From Halonotius pteroides (lineage in GTDB: Archaea; Halobacteriota; Halobacteria; Halobacteriales; Haloferacaceae): a stretch of DNA of 64,000 nucleotides. Under the pieces are notes generated by a model that was not told the origin of the DNA, did not search any database, and saw only the letters and a list, made by a program, of their open reading frames with translations. Positions within the stretch are counted from its first letter, which is position 1; every line of letters starts with the position of its first letter. The DNA is taken from NCBI RefSeq assembly GCF_003605635.1, contig NZ_QMDW01000005.1, positions 1 through 64,000 of the forward strand. Direction: 5' to 3'. This document shows, one piece after another, positions 17,047 through 26,861 of the stretch. The translations under genes were made by a program, and so were the position numbers.

Positions 17047-19755
17047 TCACGGCTCGGTTGAATCCTGATAGAGAGTCGTCAGCAGATTAGACTCAGCAGC
17101 TCGAAGATGCTGGTTGAACGTTGACTGTGCGATATCGAGAGTCTTGGCAATCGACGTTGAATCTGCATCCCGCGGCCAATTAAAATACCCTGCGTAGAGC
17201 GCCGTCTGCAAGACTTCTTTTTGCCGGGCGGTAAGAGCTCCATCAAGACGTGCTGAGAGAGAGGTATTGGTTTCTCCCCGCTCACTATCCAGTTTGGATA
17301 ACAGGGTGAGATCGCTGTAGTCTTCCCGGAGTGAATTCAGATATTCTCCGACGTCGACTGTGAATGGCACGGTTACTGAAACCACGATCTCGTTGGACTC
17401 GGAAGCGTTTGTGATTTGATTTATCGCAACTCCTTGGTCGGTCAGTTTCTCGCAAAAGCTGCTGTTCCGCACCGGGATTTTACAGTAGATACCATTTCGA
17501 GAGTCGCTCAAAATGACCGTCTCTGGATCGAAACCAGCAGCTTCGAACGCCTCGGGAGTCACGTTTTCTCCGGTCAATCGCGCGAACAGGAGGTTATGTG
17601 GACTATCAGTCACTACATTCAACACTTCGAGATCCGTCTCTATATCCGAAACAAGAGTTCCAAGGCCAGTATCGTCCTCAAACTGGATCTCAAGGATTGT
17701 GCCCCCACCGGATAGAAGCGCTGCTTTTTGACGGAGTGCTGATATCCTGTGACCTATTATCTGACCGAGCTCTGTGAGGGCTGCCACCTCTTCTTCAGCG
17801 AAAGCGTTTGGCAGTTTGGAGTGGACTTCTAATACGCCAAGGATCGAAGCCTCGCTCTGTAGTGGTACAGCCACAATCGAGTTAGTGCCATTCTTCAGTG
17901 CGTCTTGTTCCCACTCCGTTTCGGAGCGAGCGGTCATTAAGTCGCTCTCCACGACCGAATCTCCAATCCTGTATGCCCGTTCAGCAGGTGGCAATGTAGA
18001 GTTACTCCGTTGGTTATTGTCATCTGCTGAACCGTCGTCCGCTCCCACTTTTTGATATGTGAGCGACTCCGTTTTGGCTCTGACCTCGATCGTATTCGTA
18101 TTAATATCTTTTTTTCCGACCCAGGCCCCACTAACCAGATCCAGGTGAGCTAGAGCATTACAGACCTCTTGCTCCAGTTCGTCTCGTGTATTTGCACTGA
18201 TAACCGTGGCACTTATCGACCGTATCAGTGTGTTGATGCGATCCAGTCGTGTCAGCCGTTCGTTTTGCTCGTTTAACCGCTGGTCGCGTTCCCGAAGGGC
18301 CTCCTCTTGTGCTGTTCGTTCGAATGCGCTTGCTGCGTTCGCTGCTAACGTTTTTGCCAATTTGTTCTTTCTTGAGGAAATCTCTGGCGTCGTGGTCATC
18401 CCCACCAACAGAACCCCCTCTGCTTCTAGTGAGTAGAGACGCCACGACGAGAACTCCTCTGCTAACCACTGGCTCGACCGAGTATCTGCAACGTCTTCGT
18501 CTTCGGGGCTCAACTGTTCCGTTCGAGTCACATAGGTCGTCCAGACTGGTTTGTCTCCTTCAGAGATAGAAGGAAGTTCGATTTCAGTACCATCCTCCGT
18601 GGATGCGTGTGCTAGTGGGACCAAGTGTCCCGTGTGCTCTTCTCGTGTATATATCGCGGCAAACTCGAATCCGAGTTCACTTATTGCGGCAGTGGCTACG
18701 GTCTCACCGATGCTACGTTCCGAGTCCGCTGTCATTAGCTCGCGGGAAACCGCGTGCAGATCCTCAAGCTGTTGTTCATACGCGTATCTCTCTGTAATGT
18801 TGTGGTAGTGTTCAATTCGCCCGCCTGCATAAAGACCAGTTTGAATCGGCCCGCTCCAGTACTCCAACCACTGCTGCTCTTTCGAAGCCGTCTCAGGGAT
18901 ACGGACGATGGCTTCGACTTCGGAATTCATATTCTCTAGAGAATGAGTTACGAGGTCACACAGTGTTTGCTCACCTGAGGGATATTCCTGGTACGATTCA
19001 GAAGCAATTCGACTGTAGTCAGACCCTTGGATATCGTCTCTATCAACTCCGAGTAATTCTTCGGTAGTTTCGTTAGCCCACACCACCTGTCCGTCACGAT
19101 TAATTACAACGACCCCTTCCTCTGATGTGTCCAGTACGTCTTCAGTGAGGGACTGGTACTGCTGTTGTTCCCTGCGCTCTGCTGCTGTTCGTTGCAGGCG
19201 CTCAATAGCCACTCGAAAATCCCTATCTGGCAGGTTCTGGAGATACCGTTCGACTTTATCCTCGAGTTCTGTGATTTGGTCCGTAAGTGTCTGGTATTTC
19301 GGGCTCGTTTCGAGGGTATCTGCGTCCATGACGGCTTCCAAGGTCGATTGGCGTTCTATCAGCGAGAACAACTCTTGCAGATCCTCGTTATACTCTGCAC
19401 GAGTGAGCATCTGGGAAATAACGTCTTCGAGGTCGTCAGCTTCAACGGGTTTTTCGAGATACGCATCGAATCCCATTTTGACGATATCGAAGTCCGGTGT
19501 CACCGCAGAGACAATGACCACTTGACAGTTCGACTCATATTGTCTGAGTCGCGTGAGAACCTCTCCGCCGGATAACCCGGGCATCATCCGATCCAGAAGA
19601 ACGATATCGACAGTCGCATCGAACGCTTCCAAGGCTTCTTCGCCAGAGTACGCGCTTTCGACAACATAGCGGTCTGCGAGCCACTCTGCATACAACTCAG
19701 CCAAATTTTGGTCATCCTCGACGACCAGAATTTTTGTGTTTCCGTTTTGGGTCAT
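17047..19755 (-). CDS. REC-HalX-PAS-GAF-GAF-Bat response regulator
   Basis: A 902-residue regulator that combines a phosphorylation input with a DNA-binding output. The order is REC (residues 1-120, Asp in IVLLDRMMPG, Lys in YLEKPVE), HalX (about 125-195), PAS (about 205-335), GAF (about 345-500), a short coiled coil, a second GAF (about 525-690), the bacterioopsin-activator region (about 700-830), and HTH_10 (LTARQKEVLQTALYAGYF ... QSTFNQHLRAAE). The start lies 3 bp from the stop of the nine-PAS histidine kinase, so the kinase is the obvious phosphodonor. That kinase is broken by an insertion, so this regulator may be orphaned or fed by another kinase. Likely targets are in the neighbouring bop/HalOD1 region, by analogy with Bat. 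Confidence 0.92.
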   Translation of the reverse strand: MTQNGNTKILVVEDDQNLAELYAEWLADRYVVESAYSGEEALEAFDATVDIVLLDRMMPGLSGGEVLTRLRQYESNCQVVIVSAVTPDFDIVKMGFDAYLEKPVEADDLEDVISQMLTRAEYNEDLQELFSLIERQSTLEAVMDADTLETSPKYQTLTDQITELEDKVERYLQNLPDRDFRVAIERLQRTAAERREQQQYQSLTEDVLDTSEEGVVVINRDGQVVWANETTEELLGVDRDDIQGSDYSRIASESYQEYPSGEQTLCDLVTHSLENMNSEVEAIVRIPETASKEQQWLEYWSGPIQTGLYAGGRIEHYHNITERYAYEQQLEDLHAVSRELMTADSERSIGETVATAAISELGFEFAAIYTREEHTGHLVPLAHASTEDGTEIELPSISEGDKPVWTTYVTRTEQLSPEDEDVADTRSSQWLAEEFSSWRLYSLEAEGVLLVGMTTTPEISSRKNKLAKTLAANAASAFERTAQEEALRERDQRLNEQNERLTRLDRINTLIRSISATVISANTRDELEQEVCNALAHLDLVSGAWVGKKDINTNTIEVRAKTESLTYQKVGADDGSADDNNQRSNSTLPPAERAYRIGDSVVESDLMTARSETEWEQDALKNGTNSIVAVPLQSEASILGVLEVHSKLPNAFAEEEVAALTELGQIIGHRISALRQKAALLSGGGTILEIQFEDDTGLGTLVSDIETDLEVLNVVTDSPHNLLFARLTGENVTPEAFEAAGFDPETVILSDSRNGIYCKIPVRNSSFCEKLTDQGVAINQITNASESNEIVVSVTVPFTVDVGEYLNSLREDYSDLTLLSKLDSERGETNTSLSARLDGALTARQKEVLQTALYAGYFNWPRDADSTSIAKTLDIAQSTFNQHLRAAESNLLTTLYQDSTEP

Positions 19756-19758
19756 AGT

Positions 19759-22700
19759 TTACGACACGATACCCGGTTTTTGTGACTCCTCTCGAGTCGG
19801 TCGGGTGGGAACTTCCAGTCTGATCTCACTCCCATCGCCCGAGGTTTCAATTGAAATCGACCCCCCGACACGAGTCACCAATGCCCGCACCATCCACAAT
19901 CCGAGTCCCTGCCCGTGACTTAGCGGCGTTTCTTCGCCAGTTTCGAGGAGATTTTTCTCCATTTCCGGGAGTCCAGGCCCAGTATCGGAAACACAAACCT
20001 CTACCCACTGTTCATCGGCTTGCGAGACACTGATCTGTACGGATGGATGCCCAGTATCGTTCGCTGTGATGGCGTTCTCAACGAGCTCAGAAATCGCTTT
20101 ATCAAGCTCACTCGGTATTTGTGATTCTATATCGTGGTCGGCTGTGATAGTGATGTTCGCATTAGCATGTTCGTCTTCTTTTTTGTCTTGAATATCCTCA
20201 ACTATTTGTTGAGCACTCTGGTGGGAAGCGAGAACGCTCTCGCTCGTGAGTATATTCTGGAGCTCTTGGGTCTTGTTTGCCATTCTTTCCCACTTGTCGA
20301 GAATGTCTCGGATCGTCGCAGCGCGCTGTTCACGAGTGTCTGTCTCTGTGTCCGACGCAAGCAGATCGACATACCCTCTCAGTTTCGTCAGATCATTTCG
20401 GATATTGTGCCGCATAATCCGGTGTAAGACCTGGACGTGTTGCCGACGTTGCTCCTGGGCTGTGATATCTCGTGCCTCGAATACCAGGAAGCTAAGCTCC
20501 CCGTGCTGGCTTGAGATCGGCTTGACCGAGAAGTCGAAGTTGGCGAGTCCATCAACGCCTTCTGCTTCCACGTTGAACCGAACGAATGAACCCGAAGATG
20601 CTTGAGTAACTGCCTGTCTGATTTGAGTTTGCACTTCAGACGAATGAGCGAACAGAGGGCACTCCCAGAGTGGTGTGCCTCTGCTCTCCTCGATACGTAT
20701 GCCGCCGAATTCCCTGAGGGGGTCGTTTAGCTCGAGGATTTCACCACTCTGGGTCATCAGCCCCGTCAATTGGAACGTTTGATTGAATACGGATTCGAAT
20801 TTTTTCGTTTGTTCTCGTATATTACTGATGTCACGTATATATAGCAGAAACCCACCAATTGCTTCATCGTCAAAGAGATTCCGTCCACGTGCCTCTACGG
20901 TAATCCACTCGTCATCCGCATCCCTTGCTTGGAACTCTAGCTGAACACTTGAATCGGGATCCTCCACGGCGGCGAAAAACGCTTCCATTAGACGTTCCCG
21001 ATCCTCAGGATGGATATAATCAAAGACACTCTCTTGATTTAGCTGAGTTGGATCATATCCAAGAACCCGTTCAGCAGAGCCACTAAGATAGGTGAAACAC
21101 CCATCGCGATCTAAGATAGACACGACGTCGACTGATTCCTCAACGAACCGCTCTGTTCTACGCCGCTGTTGACGCTGGTTCGTAAGATCTCTGATGACCA
21201 TCCCGTATCCCAGGAACACTCCATCTTCAGTTTGAAGGGGGGCATATGAGACTTCTGCAGGAAACGACGATCCATCTTGACGGACTCTCTTTCCTTCGTG
21301 AGTACTTTCTCCTGCGAGTGATGCCTGTTTTAATAACCGATCAGCAATCCCACGTATTTGATCCTGTTCAGGGTGTAACTCTGCTGCTGGCATACCAATT
21401 GCAGCTTCTTTGTCATATCCAAATATGGCGGCTGCTCCATCGTTCCAGCTGTCGATCTGTCCATCGTCATCGAGAAGTACAAAGGCATATTCTTCGAGAC
21501 TTTCCGAGAGGATATCAAATCGCTTCCGCTCCTGTTGAATCTGCCGAATCCGTCGTTTTTGCTCCGTTATGTCCGTGGCAATCGCGACAAGTCTCTCTCC
21601 AGTTTCGTCATCGGGTATCAGAACAGCATCTGTGTGTATCCATCGCATTTGTTCGTTGGCATCAATAACTCTGAAATCCGCAGACAAGTCGTTGATCTCC
21701 CCGACTTGTTCTAGTGACTCACGAACACGATCTCTATCTTCTGGCGCGACGATCTGTATGAAGTCTTCATACTTGTCCGGATCATGGCCAAGTAAATCGA
21801 CAAGCGTGTCGTCGAATGATATCTGATCCGTCTCAAGACTCCACTCTGCAATACCAGTGTCCGTTCCAGAAAGAACCAATTCGAGTTTCCGGTTCTGTTC
21901 TGCCAGGCTCCGAGTCCGTCGCCTCCGACCTGTTACGTCCTGCTGTATGCCAATAAACTTCGAAAGCGTCCCATCTGCATCAGTGACTGGCGTGACAGAC
22001 AATCGATTCCAGTATTCACTCCCGTCTTTTCGGTAGTTTTTCAGCTCTACTGTTACCGGTTCACCGGCCGCAATCGCCTCTCGAAGCTTCGATAGTTCCT
22101 CTGGGTCTGTCTCGGGTCCCTGGAGGAAACGTGGATTACGACCTAAAGCGTCGTCTTCCTGGTAGCCAGTAATGTCGGTGAATCCTTTATTTACGTACTC
22201 GATCGGGTTGTCATCTCGCTGTGGGTCGGTGATCATGACCCCAACATTCGAGGAGTCGATCGCTTGCTCCTTGAGTTCGAGTTCACGTTCCCGTTGCTGC
22301 CTTGCAGTTTCATCGCGCACAGTACAAACGAGGGGACCATCATCGATGATAGTCAGAGAGATCTCGGCCGGGAACGTCGTTCCGTCCGGTTGGGATCCGG
22401 TTACTTTGCCCCGCCAGTGCCCCTCCGACTCAAGAACAGGGAAGGCTTCCGACTCGAGACGCTCTACCTCATCTTCGTCATAGAGCATCCGCCAGGAGTT
22501 CCCGATGAGTTGGTCAGTATCATCGAATCCATACATATCCACGTGTGTCTCGTCGATGTAGGTGTATTCTCCATCCTTGAGAATAGCAAAGCCGTCTTTC
22601 GCATCCTCGACAGCCTGCTGGAACGTCTCTAATTCGCGACGGCGCTGCTCACGGGGCGTAATATCACGACTGGAAATAACGAGCGATTCGACTCCTGATC

Positions 22701-23907
22701 CCCCTATAACAGGGCGGATGGTCCCAGTAAAGAACCGAATCTCACCATCCGGTGTTGGGAATTCGGATTGGAAACTGACGTACTCGCCTGACGCCGCTCG
22801 ATCGATCCAGTCTTTTAGATCGTCCTGTAGAGTCTGAGAATGTGACCACCACTCCCCCTCCCAAATCGGTTCCCCCAACATCTCATCTTTAGCGTGCGAA
22901 ACGTACTCCAGGGCTGTTTCATTCACATCGATCACTTCACCAGTGGTTTCCAGTAATCCGACCAGCATCTCAGGATCTTCGAACACCGACTCGAAACGCC
23001 GCTCGTTCTCCCGAAGTTCCGCTTGACGCCGATATTTTTCAGACACGTCACGGACAACACAGACGATTCGATCGTCTTCCAAGCGTGTCAGCGATAGTTC
23101 GGTCGGAAATTCTCCCTTGCCTTCTGGAGATGCAGTTACAGTACCTCTCCACTCTCCATCGGACCAGAGGGCTGAAAGCGCCTCATCCTCTATGCGCTCG
23201 ACCTCGACGGGATCGGTGTACAACTCATGCCAGGTTTGCCCGAGTAACTCGTTTTTGTCCTCGAACCCGTATATGTCGGCATGCGTTTGATCAACGTACG
23301 TGTATTCCTCGTTCTCCAAAATAGCAATCCCATCACTCGCGTTCTCGATAGCCGATTTAAATGACTCCAGACGACGTCGGCGTTCCCGCTGTTCCGTCAC
23401 ATCTCTCGCAACGGTGTGCATATAGGCCGCCCCACCGCGTTCAATCCGACGGTTCGAGAACTCCACATCGATTTTACTGTCGTCGCTCCGAAGCAGTTTC
23501 GCTTCAGTGGTTGCTGGTTCGCCGGCTAAAATTTGGTCGTGGTAGTCCCGATAGGCATGTAAGTCGATCTCTTCGTGAAGATCGGGAATACGCATCGAGA
23601 GGAGTTCCTCTCGCTCATAGCCAGTTAACTCGCAAGCAGCCTGATTTACTTGGACGAAATTCGCATCTGAATCACTAATAAAAATGGCATCGTTGGAGCC
23701 TTCAAACAACGTGTGTGTCCAATCGCGTTCAGCCTGTAGCTCCTCGTGTCGTTGGATTCGTGAGATTGCAGCTTCAAGATTCGAGGCAACGAGTTTTGCC
23801 AGTTCTGAGTCTTTCTCGGTAAACGCATCCACTTCGGTGGCTCCGACACTCAAGACGCCGAAATCTGAGATTGGCACAAGAATTTCGCTCCGAATCGGGG
23901 TGTCTGA
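19759..23907 (-). pseudogene. Nine-PAS histidine kinase, 3' part of IS-interrupted gene
   Basis: The larger part of a sensor kinase whose 5' part is at 25030-25356. It begins inside a GAF domain (DTPIRSEILVP ... GVLSVGA) and can start only at an internal GTG (23877). Nine PAS domains follow. The fifth is LOV-like (YVNKGFTDITGY, then GRNPRFLQG at 22143-22117, then NYRKDGSEYWNR) but has Pro where LOV photoreceptors have the flavin-adduct Cys. The C-terminal kinase core has the H-box in RIMRHNIRNDL, the N-box in SELVENAITAND, DTGPGLPE and HGQGLGLWMV. It is predicted to be soluble, with no membrane segments. The gene is directly upstream of, and 3 bp from, the REC-HalX-PAS-GAF-Bat regulator. The kinase core is intact, so a shortened kinase could still be made from the internal start. 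Confidence 0.9.
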
Positions 23908-23913
23908 TACTGA

Positions 23914-24477
23914 TTAGGACGAATCATTACCAGTTAGATACGGCCAAATATCTGGCTCGCTAACCGCTTTCGCTCCTCGTGGAATATACTCCTCCAGCGT
24001 TTCGAGGTCTGGAATCAGCCGGTACTTGAACCATTCTTGCAGTTGATCCCAGCATCCTTCGACAGCGTTCAATTCAGGGAGTTTCGGCGGGAAATACCAG
24101 ACTTCGAGGTCATCTCCACGTACGCACAAGACCGAACTGTCTCCGACAGTTTCGGTCTCGCGCTCTCCGCTCACATGTTCCCAGAGATCTCTCGCGTAGA
24201 AGTAACTCGCCCGATCCAAGAAGACTACTAATTCTTCGCCAAATCGCTCTTTTAGTGCTTCTAACAACCGAATTCCGTGGTGTCGTGTGAGGTTCTCTTC
24301 CGTCCAAGTGTAGAAACTCTCACCGTCGTCGGTGACAGCACCAAGTACTGTCACCGAATCCCAAGAGCTGGCTGTCTCTATCGTTGGGTTCGAGCCGATT
24401 GGGAACCAACCATTTCGCTGAACAGTACCAACGTGCTTAGTGAACTGATCGACGACAGCAACCGTTTTTTCGCTCAA
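23914..24477 (-). CDS. IS630-type transposase, catalytic half (orfB)
   Basis: 187 residues with the DDE catalytic region: Asp in TVAVVDQFTK, Asp in VVFLDRASYF, and the later acidic residue in PPKLPELNAVEGCWDQL, as in IS630/Tc1-mariner transposases. It lies one frame back from the upstream half and overlaps its end. Its only start is TTG at 24477, so it is probably made by -1 frameshifting at the slippery site rather than on its own. The stop codon lies a few bases inside the element's inverted repeat, as is common for compact elements. Confidence 0.85.
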   Translation of the reverse strand: MSEKTVAVVDQFTKHVGTVQRNGWFPIGSNPTIETASSWDSVTVLGAVTDDGESFYTWTEENLTRHHGIRLLEALKERFGEELVVFLDRASYFYARDLWEHVSGERETETVGDSSVLCVRGDDLEVWYFPPKLPELNAVEGCWDQLQEWFKYRLIPDLETLEEYIPRGAKAVSEPDIWPYLTGNDSS

Positions 24478-24983
24478 CTCAGGCCGTTTTTTTCGACTGT
24501 CCCTTCGAACTCTGCCTTCTCTTCTGGGTCAGCTTCGTGATGACGTGGCCGTGCTGTCCGCAAGGACAGCCCGGCCTTTTCCAACAGCTCGTACGCGTAT
24601 GCCTTACTGTACTCAACATCGTACTCCTCTTTGACGTAGTGAAGCAGGAGCTTTGGAAACCACGCTTGCTGTTCGTAGCCAAATTCAGTCGGTGGCTGTT
24701 GCAATTCTTCGAACAACTGTTCGCGTTCTTCGGCTTCAATCTTAGCTGGCCCTCCCGGCCGAGGAGCATCAAAGGGAGCCTGCTCAAGCGGTTGTTCCTC
24801 AAACTGATCGAGCCAGTTACGGATCGTCTTCTCGACAACGCCGTGACGGTCAGCCAGCGTATACAAATAATCGCCCTGCTTGCGCCCAATCGCCGCGAGA
24901 ACACGTTCTCGCGGCTTCCCTTCGTCTATTTCCTCCTTCAGATCTTGGAGCTCCTCAACTGTGATATCGTCAAGCCTACTCAT
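24474..24983 (-). CDS. IS630-type transposase, DNA-binding half (orfA)
   Basis: 169 residues from ATG 24983; the open frame extends further upstream but out of the element. It has a homeodomain-like N-terminal HTH (RERVLAAIGRKQGDYLYTLA ... KTIRNWLDQF) and a second helix-turn-helix-like region, PTEFGYEQQAWFPKLL, followed by YSKAYAYELLEKAGLS, typical of the winged-helix part of IS630 transposases. It ends just after the A AAA AAC heptamer. Continuous reading by -1 slippage gives a protein of about 355 residues, the normal size for this family. Confidence 0.85.
   Translation of the reverse strand: MSRLDDITVEELQDLKEEIDEGKPRERVLAAIGRKQGDYLYTLADRHGVVEKTIRNWLDQFEEQPLEQAPFDAPRPGGPAKIEAEEREQLFEELQQPPTEFGYEQQAWFPKLLLHYVKEEYDVEYSKAYAYELLEKAGLSLRTARPRHHEADPEEKAEFEGTVEKNGLS
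24486..24492 (-). promoter_or_regulatory. Slippery heptamer for -1 ribosomal frameshift
   Basis: On the minus strand the codons GAA AAA AAC contain the canonical slippery heptamer A AAA AAC in the correct register. The orfA stop lies 9 nt further on, and a -1 shift enters orfB. The joined peptide reads VEKN-RPELSEKTVAVVDQ, which fits uninterrupted IS630 proteins. Confidence 0.75.
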
Positions 24984-25029
24984 TACCGTCCATAGTGTGT
25001 GGTCTGGTAAATTACTTACCCAAACCGTA

Positions 25030-25356
25030 TGAATTATACGTGCCATCGGCCTCGTGGACATCGTCGAACGCTTCCGGACGATTCTGTCTGTACACACGCC
25101 CGGCGAGAGAATCAAGTGGAAGGATAGGTGCATCGCCGATCACCTCTTGTGCCTCAGTTGATTCGGCGATTGGGCGGAGTTCGTTTCCTTCCTCATCGTA
25201 TTCCCAGATCGCCGAAAGAGGCGCATCAAAATTGAGATCCAACATTCGGACCGCAACGACAGAGACGTCCTCAATAGAACCAGCTTGATTCAGTTCCGAA
25301 GACAACTCAAGAAGTCCCGCAGGTGTGTGTTCCGTATACGCGTCTCCATCGCTCAT
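25030..25356 (-). pseudogene. 5' part of the IS-interrupted histidine kinase
   Basis: It encodes the N-terminal 109 residues of the kinase at 19759-23907: a short leader and the first half of a GAF domain (AGSIEDVSVVAVRMLDLN, then SAIWEYDEEGNELRPIA and LAGRVYRQNRPEAFDDV). The true sequence ends at TYNS; the frame then runs into the element for five codons and stops. Translation therefore yields a useless GAF fragment unless the element excises. The start ATG 25356 faces the divergent winged-helix regulator, whose start is 130 bp away, so the shared intergenic region should hold both promoters. Confidence 0.85.
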
Positions 25357-25486
25357 ACATCCGATTTTGTTGTTCCGCTGTATTATGTTTTCGATTAGAG
25401 AACCATTTCATATCGGCCCCAATAGAATTAGTTCGATAGATATAGGGTACAACTATTCAGCCTTGAGAATCAATCGTAATAACAAG

Positions 25487-26188
25487 ATGTCGACGGAAGC
25501 AGTTGAGGTCCTCGGGCGGAAATACAGCGTTGATATACTGCGGGCGGCAAGGGAACCGCGATCAGTTAGCTGGCTGAGTCAAGAGCTAGATATTCCGATT
25601 GCCACCTGTTACAGACGTGTGAAGGAACTCTCTGAGAATATGTATTTAGAAGAGGTCACTGCCGACGAGAGCAGGGATAGAACACAGTACTGTCGAACAG
25701 CGGATAGTATTGAGGTCAACTTCGCATCTGATCTATTACTTACTGACTCACGATCTGGACATACTCGAGAACTACCAAGGAATACTATACCGTTAGATTC
25801 CGTTACGCTCAATGAGTTCTCCCAAACGATTGATATTGTCGAAGCTTACTTTGGGAGTTTGATCGACGATGTTGCTGTTCATGCACCCATTTCACGCCGG
25901 CAGCTTGTGGCGGTGCTGGCACGAGCCCAGCTCTCGGGTAGCCAACTCGCCAGCGGGAGACTCACTGATAACGGCGAAATCATTCATCAGTCGGACGACG
26001 AGACACTCTTTTGGCTTGACGGTGATTTCTGGAAGAATTTGGGCGGGGTCCACTGCTTGAACGCAGACGAGGGACGAACGGCCAGAGAAGTCCATCGCCG
26101 ACTCATCGAGGCTATCGGCGGCGGTGTCGCCGACTACAATCGCGAGCGCGATCCGTTTATTCTCATTAACGGAACTCCTGGCTGTTGA
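25487..26188 (+). CDS. Winged-helix (ArsR-like) transcriptional regulator
   Basis: 233 residues from ATG 25487; the frame is open to 25325 but the upstream part overlaps the divergent kinase promoter. Residues about 1-85 are a winged helix: LGRKYSVDILRAAREPRSVSWLSQEL (helices 1-2), then ATCYRRVKELSE as recognition helix, and a wing (YLEEVTADESRDRTQYCR). Residues about 100-233 form an unrecognised domain. It may bind the divergent promoter of the kinase operon, as is common for this arrangement, but no operator is evident. The coding region is AT-richer than the genes to its right. Confidence 0.75.
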   Translation: MSTEAVEVLGRKYSVDILRAAREPRSVSWLSQELDIPIATCYRRVKELSENMYLEEVTADESRDRTQYCRTADSIEVNFASDLLLTDSRSGHTRELPRNTIPLDSVTLNEFSQTIDIVEAYFGSLIDDVAVHAPISRRQLVAVLARAQLSGSQLASGRLTDNGEIIHQSDDETLFWLDGDFWKNLGGVHCLNADEGRTAREVHRRLIEAIGGGVADYNRERDPFILINGTPGC

Positions 26189-26861
26189 CTTCGATATATC
26201 TGCTCTGTCTAATCGGACAGGACAGACCATCGATCGGGCATAACTGTCCTCACTTCTGGGCGGAGTGGTTGCCGACACTCCGCGGCAAGGGTTGTCGCCG
26301 GCGATAGATCAATTCTCACTCAACGCAGTACGCACCCACGCCATTTGCATTCTGGGAGGGTCTTATACACACTGTCATTCATCACTCGTCTGCTGTAATT
26401 GATTCGCTTCGTAGCGTTTTGAGACACAAAGATCATCGCGGCAGTGGTGAGATGCAGCCGACGTATCTGCAGCCGACGTATCTGTACGCACGCTACCGTT
26501 CGCGAATGACGCGAATGACGTGAACCGCCCTGGGGTCAGCCTCCGAGGCACCTGGCTTGCTCCACCTGTCGAATGGAGTTCGGGTCCGGTAGCTCGGCAT
26601 ACCACCGAGTGCTGGTATCCTGCCTTTACCCCCGCATCCACATCAACCCCGTATGAGTGCCTACGGACGCAGTCTTTCGGCACGCCGGATCGGGAGTGGC
26701 GTCGGATCGACAACGAGTCGACCTCCCATCGACGTGCTGACGGCAGGGAACCGGGCGGCGAACTCTCGATACGGGGGAATATCCTCTACAGTGGGTGCGT
26801 CTCCGCATCGACACGGAGAACGTGTCCTCGGTGGTCGAACGACTCGGGAGGGTGAGTCGGC
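26189..26861. other. Intergenic region upstream of second giant surface protein
   Basis: No convincing gene on either strand. It contains a perfect 15-bp tandem duplication (26454-26468 and 26469-26483, unit GCAGCCGACGTATCT) and, 19 bp later, a 9-bp tandem duplication (26502-26510 and 26511-26519, unit GCGAATGAC). The GC content rises sharply towards 26862. A long leader or a decayed gene is possible. Confidence 0.5.

Larger units (their letters stand above)
23908..25029 (-). mobile_element. IS630-type insertion sequence in kinase gene
   Basis: About 1,122 bp. The ends form 26-bp imperfect inverted repeats: the left end starts TACTGATTAGG and ends TTACCAG at 23908-23933. The right end, read inward on the minus strand, starts TACGGTTTGGG and also ends TTACCAG (25029-25004). 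TGA flanks both sides directly (23905-23907 and 25030-25032). Removing the element plus one TGA rejoins the kinase in frame as TYNSDTPIRSE, the usual GAF sequence. IS630 elements normally duplicate TA; taking TA as the duplication would instead leave a frameshift. The element carries a two-frame transposase. Confidence 0.85.

Noticed and set aside
23878-25029. Idea that the two kinase parts are separate genes
   Set aside because: The second part starts in mid-GAF and joins the first part exactly in frame once the element is removed.
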